Shown in pieces: positions 21,692 through 28,935 of a DNA stretch of 46,361 nt. Under the pieces are notes generated by a model, which saw only the letters and a program-made list of their open reading frames with translations, did no database searches and was not told the origin of the DNA. The translations under genes were made by a program, and so were the position numbers. Source of the stretch: a virus. Every line of letters begins with the position of its first letter. Position 1 is the first letter of the stretch. The stretch covers positions 1 to 46,361 of the IMG/VR virus record IMGVR_UViG_3300048571_000019. One strand, written 5' to 3'.

Positions 21692-23077
21692 ATGACAATC
21701 GACATTCAAGAATATAGGCGGTTTATTGCGTCACGCGCTACAACAACTGAGGCCAGTGGGTTCGCGCCTAAGTCAATCAATGACCGCGCCAAGGTGCATC
21801 AAGTCAACGCGCTGGAATACGCCTTGAACAAAGGCAAGTCGGCAATGTTCCTTGATACTGGCCTAGGCAAATCGTTCATTGAGTTAGAGTTTGCCCGCCA
21901 GTGCGCCGAAGAAACTGGCAAACCGTCGCTAATCCTAACGCCACTCGCCGTTGCTGGCCAGATGGTGCGCGAAGGTAATAAATTCGGTATTGACGCGCGA
22001 CAGATCAAAGAGCCGGAAGAAGTCGGCGCGGGTGTTATGGTTATGAACTATGATCGCGTGGGCAAACTTGATCCGTATAAGTTTGGCGCGGTTATTCTTG
22101 ATGAGAGTAGTATCTTAAAGTCGTTTGGTGGCAAGACGCGCCTACAATTGCAAGACATGTTTAAGGACACGCCTTATCGTTTATGCGCCACCGCAACGCC
22201 AAGCCCGAATGATTATGTCGAATTGGGTAACCACGCCGAGTTTCTCGGTATTATGTCCCAAGGTGATATGCTGACACGTTGGTTTATCAAGGATCAAACG
22301 TCGACACAGAACTGGCGATTGAAAGGCCATGCCGCGCCATTTTTCTGGCAGTGGTTAGCTTCATGGTCACGTTGCGCAACTTTGCCAAGCGATCTTGGTG
22401 GCGATGATACTGGGTATATATTGCCTGAAATTATTACCAAAATTCACACAGTCGCAGCGGATAGATCAGAAAATACTGACGGGCTTTTATTCCGCATACC
22501 TGAACTATCAGCAACGTCATTCCATGCCGAAAAACGCCTAACTATGCGCGACCGGGTGGCTATTGCGGCGGAAATTGCAACACATGACAGTCCCGTCACT
22601 GTTTGGTGCGAAAGTAACGATGAAAGCGCATTACTTGCTAAGTTAATCCCAGATGCGCGCGAACTAACCGGATCAATGACACCTGAACAAAAAGAGGAAT
22701 TAATCCTTGGATTTATTGACGGAAAATATAGGGTTCAAGTTGTAAAGCCAAAGTTGGCAGGCTTTGGAGTTAATTATCAACACTGTGCCCATGCCGTATT
22801 CGCGTCTATCAGCTACAGTTATGAGCAACACTACCAAGCGAAAAGACGTTCGCAAAGGTTCGGTCAAACTGAACAAGTCCGCAATGACATTGTTATTGCG
22901 GATACTGAAAAGGCAATCTGGGATGCTGTAAACGTAAAGTCTGAAAAACATGAAACAATGAAGCGCGAAATGGCTCTAGCTATGCAGAAAGAACAGCTTG
23001 TATCTGGCGTACGAGTGGAATACGGTGATAAGTATAAAGTTGAATTTCCTGAATGGTTGAAAGGTAATAACCAATGA
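21692..23077 (+). CDS. SF2 (SNF2-like) helicase/ATPase
   Basis: 461 residues starting MTIDIQEYRRF (GAGGG upstream; an earlier in-frame ATG lacks a site). Helicase motifs in order: Walker A DTGLGKS (55-61), motif II DESS (137-140), motif III ATATPSPND (from 166), and C-terminal motifs V/VI in LAGFGVNYQHC and RRSQRFGQTEQVRNDIVI. The order and the RSQRFGQ motif fit SNF2-type translocases rather than processive DNA helicases. The stop overlaps the methyltransferase start by ATGA, implying stoichiometric co-expression and a joint function in modification or access to phage DNA. Confidence 0.9.
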   Translation: MTIDIQEYRRFIASRATTTEASGFAPKSINDRAKVHQVNALEYALNKGKSAMFLDTGLGKSFIELEFARQCAEETGKPSLILTPLAVAGQMVREGNKFGIDARQIKEPEEVGAGVMVMNYDRVGKLDPYKFGAVILDESSILKSFGGKTRLQLQDMFKDTPYRLCATATPSPNDYVELGNHAEFLGIMSQGDMLTRWFIKDQTSTQNWRLKGHAAPFFWQWLASWSRCATLPSDLGGDDTGYILPEIITKIHTVAADRSENTDGLLFRIPELSATSFHAEKRLTMRDRVAIAAEIATHDSPVTVWCESNDESALLAKLIPDARELTGSMTPEQKEELILGFIDGKYRVQVVKPKLAGFGVNYQHCAHAVFASISYSYEQHYQAKRRSQRFGQTEQVRNDIVIADTEKAIWDAVNVKSEKHETMKREMALAMQKEQLVSGVRVEYGDKYKVEFPEWLKGNNQ

Positions 23078-24105
23078 CTGATAATGTGCCGTCGTGGCAA
23101 GGTAAATACTGGAAACTGTTTAATGCTGATTGCATTGAAATCATGGCCCAGATGGAAGATAACTCAATCGACTTCGCAGCATATTCTAGCCCGTTTTCGT
23201 CGCTTTATGTATATTCAGACAGTGAACGAGACTTAGGCAATGCACACTCTCACGATGACTTCTTTGTAGGTTTTGACTTCTTTGCAAGTGAATTGTTCCG
23301 AGTCATGAAACCCGGAACCGTGATCTGCGATTATGTCAAAGACCTACTAATGTTTCAAGGATCAAGTGAAACGGGAGAGTCCGGCATTATGCCGTTTTCT
23401 GATATGGCTGTCTCAGCTTATCGTAAGGCAGGTTTTACACTTCGCAGTCGCACAACAATCTGGACTGATCCAGTGCGGGAACGATCAAAGACAAACGCGG
23501 ATAGGTTGCTACATAAATCAATTGGTGAAAATAGCCGAGTTGTAGGAACTGGCATGCCTGAATATATCCTAGTCATGCGAAAAGACAGTCGCGGCGGCAA
23601 GGTCGGGGAAGCAGTTAAACACGCAATTGACACGCATCGAACTAAGTCTGTTGATACACAAGCTGATGAAATTGCGCGGGAACAATCTGCGAGGTTAGTG
23701 CGCGCTGGTCTTATTGAAAATATTAATCCTGAACTTATTGAAGAACTAGCAGAGGCTTGCAAGTTTCCAGTTAAGCGTTGGAGTGAGTGGGCAAGCCCGA
23801 TCTGGCTTGATAACAAATCAAGCGATACGTTAACAAAGCATTTCAGCGGTGGACGTTTTAAGGGTTCTGAAAAAGATGAGCGCCACCTAACTCCGACACC
23901 ATTGGCCTATATGGATCGTTGTCTGAATTTGTATAGCAACCCTGGAGACGTAGTGTTTGATCCTTTTAGTGGTATCGGATCGACTGGAACTGTAGCGGTC
24001 AAGAACTATCGTAAGTTTATTGGAACGGAACTTAAGCCAGAATATGCCGAGTGGGCTGCTAGGTTTATCGGTGAAGCTGAGGCAACACAGGGTCAGTTGA
24101 TCTAA
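23074..24105 (+). CDS. DNA methyltransferase (N4/N6-type) with SSPF catalytic motif
   Basis: 343 residues. The catalytic motif IV is SSPF (38-41) instead of DPPY or SPPY, and the SAM-binding motif I is DPFSGIGSTG (296-305) near the C-terminus: the motif IV-first order of beta-class amino-methyltransferases. Around residue 150 LHKSIGENSRVV.. and PEYILVMRK match the usual core. A variable helical insert (residues 175-240) may be the target recognition region. SSPF suggests N4-cytosine-like chemistry, but the base cannot be decided. No cognate restriction nuclease is next to it, so self-protection of phage DNA is likely. Confidence 0.9.
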   Translation: MTDNVPSWQGKYWKLFNADCIEIMAQMEDNSIDFAAYSSPFSSLYVYSDSERDLGNAHSHDDFFVGFDFFASELFRVMKPGTVICDYVKDLLMFQGSSETGESGIMPFSDMAVSAYRKAGFTLRSRTTIWTDPVRERSKTNADRLLHKSIGENSRVVGTGMPEYILVMRKDSRGGKVGEAVKHAIDTHRTKSVDTQADEIAREQSARLVRAGLIENINPELIEELAEACKFPVKRWSEWASPIWLDNKSSDTLTKHFSGGRFKGSEKDERHLTPTPLAYMDRCLNLYSNPGDVVFDPFSGIGSTGTVAVKNYRKFIGTELKPEYAEWAARFIGEAEATQGQLI

Positions 24106-24121
24106 AATTCACCCACTTATT

Positions 24122-24158
24122 CACCCGCGCATCATTTAGTTGTTGCGCGGGTGTTTTT
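24122..24158 (+). terminator. Terminator of the helicase-methyltransferase operon
   Basis: CACCCGCGCA (24122-24131) pairs with TGCGCGGGTG (24144-24153), followed by five T. It begins 17 bases after the methyltransferase stop. A weak TTGCGC-17-TATGTA promoter for the next small gene overlaps its distal arm. Confidence 0.85.
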
Positions 24159-24197
24159 ATTTGGTTATGTATGGGTATCAGGTAAAGGAGATACGCC

Positions 24198-24359
24198 ATG
24201 GATATCAAACAAACAGTCGCAGAAATCCGAAAGATCAATAATAAAATGCGTGATTGCAAAAACAGCATTAGACTGGTTCGGTTATCGGATCGTCTTTGGG
24301 ATTTACAGGCAAGATATCAATCACTGTTGCGCCAAAACGGCTTGACGCCTGTTTCATAA
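24198..24359 (+). CDS. 53-residue helical protein
   Basis: Starts MDIKQTVAEIRKINNKMRDC and continues as a basic, coiled-coil-like helix ending LLRQNGLTPVS. AAAGGAG seven bases before ATG is an excellent ribosome site. The gene lies between two terminators, so it should have its own promoter (candidate TTGCGC-17-TATGTA at 24143-24171). Small size and independent expression suggest a regulator or inhibitor; unproven. Confidence 0.6.
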   Translation: MDIKQTVAEIRKINNKMRDCKNSIRLVRLSDRLWDLQARYQSLLRQNGLTPVS

Positions 24360-24364
24360 AAAAC

Positions 24365-24394
24365 AAACCCGCGCCATTCAAAAGCGCGGGTTTT
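24365..24394. terminator. Bidirectional terminator
   Basis: AAACCCGCGC (24365-24374) and GCGCGGGTTT (24384-24393) pair around a nine-base loop with A and T tracts on either side. It separates the rightward small gene from the 3' end of ssb on the other strand. Confidence 0.85.
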
Positions 24395-24402
24395 GCTTTA
24401 CA

Positions 24403-24831
24403 TCAAAAAGGCACCTCATCCCCGTCATCATATCGCGCAGTGCAGTTTGCAGATCTATCAACACCATCCGACTGCCCACTGTCACGCGATCCTCCGCCGC
24501 CGAGCAACGTCAACACGCCGCTAAACGGGCGCAAAACAATCTCTGTGGTGTATTTATCCGCGCCGGATTGATCCTGCCATTTACGCGTTTCAAAACACCC
24601 GGAAACAAAAACTTTTGATCCCTTAGATAGATATTTCTCAGCAATACCGGCAGCACCGCCCCAAATTACAATTGGAATCCAAGATGTTTTCTCCTTTAGA
24701 ACTCCGGTTGTTTTTTCCTTCCATTTTTCTGTTACTGCGATAGAAAAGTTGGCCACTTTATCTCCATTTTGCATAGTTCTTATCTCAGGGTCTTTACCTA
24801 AATTCCCGATAAATTGGCATTGGTTTAGCAT
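24403..24831 (-). CDS. ssb: Single-stranded DNA-binding protein
   Basis: 142 residues. The OB-fold is clear (LNQCQFIGNLGKDPEIRTMQ, KVANFSIAVTEKW, TSWIPIVIWGGAAGIAEKYL, KGSKVFVSGCFETRKWQD), followed by a Gly/Ser/Asp linker and an acidic tip DDGDEVPF. The tip is the docking peptide that recruits replication and repair partners, so this SSB could engage host proteins. It coats single strands during replication and recombination. The start overlaps the end of the upstream HNH gene. Confidence 0.95.
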   Translation of the reverse strand: MLNQCQFIGNLGKDPEIRTMQNGDKVANFSIAVTEKWKEKTTGVLKEKTSWIPIVIWGGAAGIAEKYLSKGSKVFVSGCFETRKWQDQSGADKYTTEIVLRPFSGVLTLLGGGGSRDSGQSDGVDRSANCTARYDDGDEVPF

Positions 24832-25469
24832 TTGGTAATCCTTTTAAAGATGTCGCCTTGCCTCACGTGAAGCGCAGCGTGTTCAGATGAAGTCATGGGC
24901 GATAGATTTGATAGATCGTTGTTTTTCTTATCACCATCAATATGGTGAACATGGATATCAGTGGGTAGTCTTAAGCCTAAGTTATTCTCTACTATGTATC
25001 TATGGTGAAGTCTACTAGCCTTATCACCATTAAATGAACTTGCAGTGTACGATAGGTATCCTTGAGATGTTATAGTAACTCCACCTTTCCAATTATGATT
25101 TTTTGGACCAATTCTAGATCTTAACTTATCCTTTGAATATTCAGATAATTTCTTTCCAGTTCTATTTTTTGACATTTTTATTTTAGCTGTTTCTCTACTT
25201 AAACCAATGGATACAGATTCCGATAAACTTCTAATTTCTATTTTATTTTTTTTCAATATCCTAATGACATGGGTGCTTGATATTGAGTTAATAATTCCGA
25301 CTTCCTTAGAAGAAAGTCCCGAAATATACTCGATACATACTTTATCATATATGCTATCATATTTCATTGAGGAACATTTCTTGCTGCAAAATCTTCTATT
25401 CATAAAGGTATGATCTGTTGATTTGGGATGTTTGAAATACTCAATTCCGCATTTTTCACACAGTTTCAT
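24825..25469 (-). CDS. Free-standing HNH endonuclease, probable homing element
   Basis: 214 residues from MKLCEKCGIEYF. An N-terminal Cys4 zinc ribbon (CEKCG..CSKKC) is followed by a helix-turn-helix-like part (GLSSKEVGIINSISSTHVIRIL), a basic NUMOD-like stretch (AKIKMSKNRTGKKLSEYSK, NHNWKGG) and a C-terminal HNH motif (HVHHIDGDKKNNDLSNL..SSEHAALH). The DNA is markedly AT-rich (14 G/C of 60 at 25201-25260), pointing to recent arrival. It sits between a replication gene and ssb. GGAG of its ribosome site is inside a terminator-like hairpin (see next entry), as in regulated phage homing endonucleases. Confidence 0.85.
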   Translation of the reverse strand: MKLCEKCGIEYFKHPKSTDHTFMNRRFCSKKCSSMKYDSIYDKVCIEYISGLSSKEVGIINSISSTHVIRILKKNKIEIRSLSESVSIGLSRETAKIKMSKNRTGKKLSEYSKDKLRSRIGPKNHNWKGGVTITSQGYLSYTASSFNGDKASRLHHRYIVENNLGLRLPTDIHVHHIDGDKKNNDLSNLSPMTSSEHAALHVRQGDIFKRITKC

Positions 25470-25499
25470 AAAAAAAGTCTCCATCATTTAGAAGGAGAC
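25470..25499 (-). terminator. Terminator-like hairpin that includes the HNH gene's ribosome site
   Basis: On the minus strand GTCTCC and GGAGAC form a six-pair stem with an eleven-base loop followed by seven T, then the HNH ATG. The GGAG of the 3' arm is the only good Shine-Dalgarno. Transcripts from the upstream gene would either stop here or read through with the ribosome site masked. Confidence 0.7.
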
Positions 25500-25527
25500 C
25501 TTAGCACTCTTAAGTGTAAGTGTCAAG

Positions 25528-26148
25528 TTACATCGGCATGTCATCTTCATCAGGCGGGGGAGCATCCGCCGTTGTCGCCAACTCAGTCAATTCCGCCATG
25601 TTAGGCTTTACCTGTTCTCGGTATTCCTTGCCGTCACCATTCCACCATGCAGTAAACGCCGCCTTTCCCTTAGCCGCTGCCGCGCGGGCGAGTGGCATAG
25701 GGTCAAACTCTGGTGCGGGTGATGGTGCTGGTGTATCAGCAGTCTTAGGTGCATCTTTTAGCCGCTTCACAGTGTAAGGCTTACGGCTTTGCTTGGTCGC
25801 AGTCAACGCCATAGTCATATCTGCGTCCATGCCACTCATATGGCTAATACGAATACCGCCAACAGCAAGACCGCCCCACGTCACTGTAGGATCACGGTAT
25901 AGCGTCAAACTGCGACCTGCATATGCCGCGCCGTCCTTGCCCCAAACACTCACAAGAACGCGCCGCATCGACTTGCACGGAAAAAACGGTTTCCCGTTAT
26001 CGCCTTGATATGAAATCGCAATCGGTTGCTCAGTGCTGGACGTGTTAGCACTAACGCGGGTAATTGTGATTGTCTTAGGACCGCCGATTAGATCGTCGGC
26101 ATTCATCTGGTTTGACTTAGGGTCAATTGTTGCGCTTAGGTCGGTCAT
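25528..26148 (-). CDS. Putative recombination/replication accessory protein, family unknown
   Basis: 206 residues. Residues 1-135 form a beta-rich domain (ADDLIGGPKTITITRVSA, QPIAISYQGDNGKPFFPCK, MRRVLVSVWG, AGRSLTLYRDPTVTWGG, GGIRISHMSG) followed by a Pro/Ala linker and a short helical end with an acidic tip (PPPDEDDMPM) similar in plan to the SSB tail. This type of protein is often found next to YqaJ exonuclease genes in phages, so an annealing or DNA-binding partner is suspected. This is inference from context; no known annealase motif was seen. Confidence 0.65.
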   Translation of the reverse strand: MTDLSATIDPKSNQMNADDLIGGPKTITITRVSANTSSTEQPIAISYQGDNGKPFFPCKSMRRVLVSVWGKDGAAYAGRSLTLYRDPTVTWGGLAVGGIRISHMSGMDADMTMALTATKQSRKPYTVKRLKDAPKTADTPAPSPAPEFDPMPLARAAAAKGKAAFTAWWNGDGKEYREQVKPNMAELTELATTADAPPPDEDDMPM

Positions 26149-26831
26149 ACTTCAATATCCTCATATGTTTTCCGTTCAGTATGGATAACGTCACCTTTAG
26201 ACCACTCACTAACACCACTTACAACAGCATTTACTTTCGCCTCAAACTTAGTCGCCGCATCAACAATTGCCGCCTGAATTACAGGGTCAGGATAAACCCG
26301 GATAATAACCATCGGCATACCGCCGCAATAACTGATGAAGTCCAACCACTTCCGGCCAGTAACCAATAAACCCGTCTGGCATTGCAGCACATAATCAACC
26401 GGAATACTGCAATCGCCAGTCAGTACATGCTCGGCAATTGTCTGGACCTGATACTTCTGGCGGCGCGCTTTAACCTCAATCAATCCATCATCGCCAACTA
26501 ATCCATCCGGCGAATAACCAATCGTAAACCCCCATTCGTCGTTCGTGGTAAACCCGCACTCCGTCACATCGCCGCGATGTTTCGAATACGCAATCCGCGC
26601 GTCAATCTCATCGTCCATACCGCGCAACATATCATCGCCAATATATGTTGGTTCGGTGTATCCCGTAATACGTTGCGCCGCTAACTCGTAAACATGCGTC
26701 CGGGTTTTGTCGTTATCCGCAACCTTAAGTGTCGGTGTTAAGATCAGCTTAACCTCACTCGCCGTTAGCAATCCGCAACGTGCCTCGTGCCATGCCTCTG
26801 TTCCTTGTTCTACGTCGTGAATTTTAATCAT
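26145..26831 (-). CDS. YqaJ-type (lambda exonuclease-like) viral recombinase nuclease
   Basis: 228 residues from MIKIHDVEQGTEAWHEARCG (GGAGG upstream; a longer frame exists but lacks conservation). Motifs of the lambda exonuclease/YqaJ fold: QGTEAWHEARCGLLTASE, TYIGDDMLRGMDDE, then the PD-(D/E)xK site GYSPDGLVGDDGLIEVKARR with the catalytic Asp and E-x-K. The enzyme resects double-stranded DNA 5'-3' to leave 3' strands for annealing or packaging-linked recombination. Adjacent to a DNA-binding candidate and ssb, it forms a probable two-component recombination set. Confidence 0.9.
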   Translation of the reverse strand: MIKIHDVEQGTEAWHEARCGLLTASEVKLILTPTLKVADNDKTRTHVYELAAQRITGYTEPTYIGDDMLRGMDDEIDARIAYSKHRGDVTECGFTTNDEWGFTIGYSPDGLVGDDGLIEVKARRQKYQVQTIAEHVLTGDCSIPVDYVLQCQTGLLVTGRKWLDFISYCGGMPMVIIRVYPDPVIQAAIVDAATKFEAKVNAVVSGVSEWSKGDVIHTERKTYEDIEV

Positions 26832-26832
26832 A

Positions 26833-27039
26833 TCATAACCTCCAAACCTCTTGATTGTCATCATTGTATTGCAATTGATAACCGCAATGACACACATAGT
26901 CTTTGTGGTGAGCGCCGCCACAATATCCACACTTCACAAAAAGGTGACTATACCAAGACATACATGCGGCGCGGATTCGTCTTTCCATCTCTGTGTCTGA
27001 TACTTTTGGCGTCTTGTGTTTTGATCTTTTAACTTCCAT
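26833..27039 (-). CDS. Small zinc-ribbon protein
   Basis: 68 residues. Two Cys pairs (KCGYCGGAHHKDYVCHCGYQL) make a plausible zinc ribbon after a basic N-terminus (VKRSKHKTPKVSDTEMERRIR). Tucked directly upstream of the exonuclease. Possible nucleic-acid or protein adaptor; function not known. Confidence 0.65.
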   Translation of the reverse strand: MEVKRSKHKTPKVSDTEMERRIRAACMSWYSHLFVKCGYCGGAHHKDYVCHCGYQLQYNDDNQEVWRL

Positions 27040-27070
27040 ATCAGAACCTCCATTCTATTCTTATCGTGTA

Positions 27071-27394
27071 TCACTTACCCAACGCGATTGCAACAGCTTC
27101 TTGCGCGTTTCTTGCTATGCCAGCACGTCCACCATGCGAAATAACTACCTCATGAAACCGCAACTGATCTGGTGTAGCGCGACCTGTTGCCGTCTTGCAT
27201 TCAACCGCATAAAAACAACCATCAGGCGCAACCCCGATAATATCTGATCCACCCTTGCCGCCAACTCCAAACCGAATAACCCTGCCCGATCCTGTTCTAT
27301 CCGGCAATGCCCCGCAGTTATTCCGCCATGCCAAACAACCAGCCTCGGATAATCCGATCATGCAGTCGTTTAATACGTTACCCTCACTTCGCAT
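27071..27394 (-). CDS. VRR-NUC nuclease
   Basis: 107 residues, a single-domain VRR-NUC protein. Catalytic PD-(D/E)xK residues: Asp51 in GGSDIIGV, Glu65 and Lys67 in YAVECKT, then TPDQLRFHE. Single-domain phage VRR-NUCs can act on Holliday junctions or other branched DNA. It lies next to the helicase genes, so it may process replication or recombination intermediates. Confidence 0.9.
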   Translation of the reverse strand: MRSEGNVLNDCMIGLSEAGCLAWRNNCGALPDRTGSGRVIRFGVGGKGGSDIIGVAPDGCFYAVECKTATGRATPDQLRFHEVVISHGGRAGIARNAQEAVAIALGK

Positions 27395-27545
27395 CCTTCA
27401 ACTCCGCTATTGTTTGACCGTCGCGTTTCAATATCCTAACCGTGTCTTTCGTGTAGCCATTATCACGGCACCAATCCCTAATCATCTTGACGCAATCGTC
27501 AGTCGTATCGCTGCAAACAGCAACTAGCTGGCCGGATTTAAGCAT
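27384..27545 (-). CDS. 53-residue hypothetical protein
   Basis: Starts MLKSGQLVAVCSDTTDDCVK within the last codons of the helicase gene and overlaps the VRR-NUC start. A short strand-helix-strand plan with two Cys (VCSDTTDDCV, RDWCRDNGY). Coupled translation is likely because no separate ribosome site exists. Not recognised. Confidence 0.5.
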   Translation of the reverse strand: MLKSGQLVAVCSDTTDDCVKMIRDWCRDNGYTKDTVRILKRDGQTIAELKDAK

Positions 27546-28935
27546 TGGCGCGCGCATTGAATACATGAGAGGCCCATCCGTGCGGGTTTTTCATACCCCT
27601 AGCCTTTCCCTGTGCAATCAATTCCGCAAGTGTTTTTGCGCGGCCTTGGTCTTGGCGTATTGACTTTGCTTCTAGTCTTTTAGCTTCCCTATCTACTTCT
27701 AATAACTCACCTTCTATCTCTTCTACACTGCGACCAATAATCGGATAAACAAAACCGCAATTAGGACATACAGATGATGGGCGATGCACAAAGTAGCATT
27801 CCCCGCACTGGCGCGTTGGGTCTGTCTTTTCTCCACCCTTCCTTTTTTCTCTGCCTTCTAATGTCCAGTCACGATCATCGTCCGGCAAGCCATGCCGATC
27901 AATGTTTCCGGCATGATCAAATATATACGCAAGATCATCTTTCATTCTTAAAACCCTGCCGTTTTTCTGCATTTGCCAAGGAAGTGATTTTGTAGGAGCA
28001 AGATCGCTCATGCATTCAATTGTAACATTCATATTAGCGGCGGCTGATAAATCAAAACCAAATGCCATAAGTGAACAATTCGAAAGAGATAGAATTTCAC
28101 GTCTTGCCAGAGCTTTTACTCTTCTTGAAATTTCTTCATCTTTCATTTCACCGCTAACATGTGCAGCAGGTATTCCTGCATCCCTAAACGACTGCGCGAT
28201 CATTTCTGCATGTTTTATAGATGTTCCAAATGCAATGTTTATCTTGCCAAGAGCATGGGTTTTATAGTGATTAACCGCGTTACCTATTAAAACCCTATCA
28301 GATGTCATCAAATCATCTAACTGTGATTTGTTGTAGTCACCACCCGATGATTTAACACTGCTAAGATCAGGTTTATTTGGCGCAAATAATCTATAATCAC
28401 TCAACCTCTTATTATCAATCAACCACTTAACGCTAGGACCGCAAACCATATCTTCAAACCAATCGCCCATTGGCTTTCCGTTCGTCTTTAGTGGCGTTGC
28501 AGATAATCCAATAACCCACGTTCCAGCCGCTCGATACGAACTTATAACACGGTCAATCTCATCACCCCCAAAGTGGCATTCATCAACAAACAAAATATCA
28601 GCGCGTGGTGCATTATCCAACCGCCTTGATAACGTGCCACTCGTTGCCAAGTGAACACTCGCGAACGGATTGCTAGGATATCCAGCCGCAACATATCCGT
28701 ATGGTATGCCGTAGTTATCCATCGTCTTGGCAGTTTGTTTCAACAACTCGCGCCTCGGCACCATAAAAACGCATCGGCTTCCCTTAGCAACTGCCGATTG
28801 TATCATGTAACTGCCCATGATCGTCTTGCCGCTTCCAGTGCTTGCCTGTAGCAGTGTTGACTTAACACGGCGCATACTTCCTCGCACCCGTTCAATCAAC
28901 TCGGATTGATCCGGGAATAACTTTATGTCATTCAA
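27538..28935 (-). CDS. SF2 DEAD/DEAH-type helicase with zinc ribbon
   Basis: 465 residues. Walker A ASTGSGKT (31-38), motif II DECH (118-121), motif III SATP, and motif VI QKNGRVLR. A C-terminal Cys4 segment (CGECYFVHRPSSVCPNCG) and a final basic helical tail follow. This is the usual phage restriction-type/UvsW-like SF2 helicase shape, suited to unwinding or remodelling replication forks and recombination intermediates. It partly overlaps the primase-helicase upstream and a 53-residue gene downstream. Confidence 0.9.
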   Translation of the reverse strand: MNDIKLFPDQSELIERVRGSMRRVKSTLLQASTGSGKTIMGSYMIQSAVAKGSRCVFMVPRRELLKQTAKTMDNYGIPYGYVAAGYPSNPFASVHLATSGTLSRRLDNAPRADILFVDECHFGGDEIDRVISSYRAAGTWVIGLSATPLKTNGKPMGDWFEDMVCGPSVKWLIDNKRLSDYRLFAPNKPDLSSVKSSGGDYNKSQLDDLMTSDRVLIGNAVNHYKTHALGKINIAFGTSIKHAEMIAQSFRDAGIPAAHVSGEMKDEEISRRVKALARREILSLSNCSLMAFGFDLSAAANMNVTIECMSDLAPTKSLPWQMQKNGRVLRMKDDLAYIFDHAGNIDRHGLPDDDRDWTLEGREKRKGGEKTDPTRQCGECYFVHRPSSVCPNCGFVYPIIGRSVEEIEGELLEVDREAKRLEAKSIRQDQGRAKTLAELIAQGKARGMKNPHGWASHVFNARANA

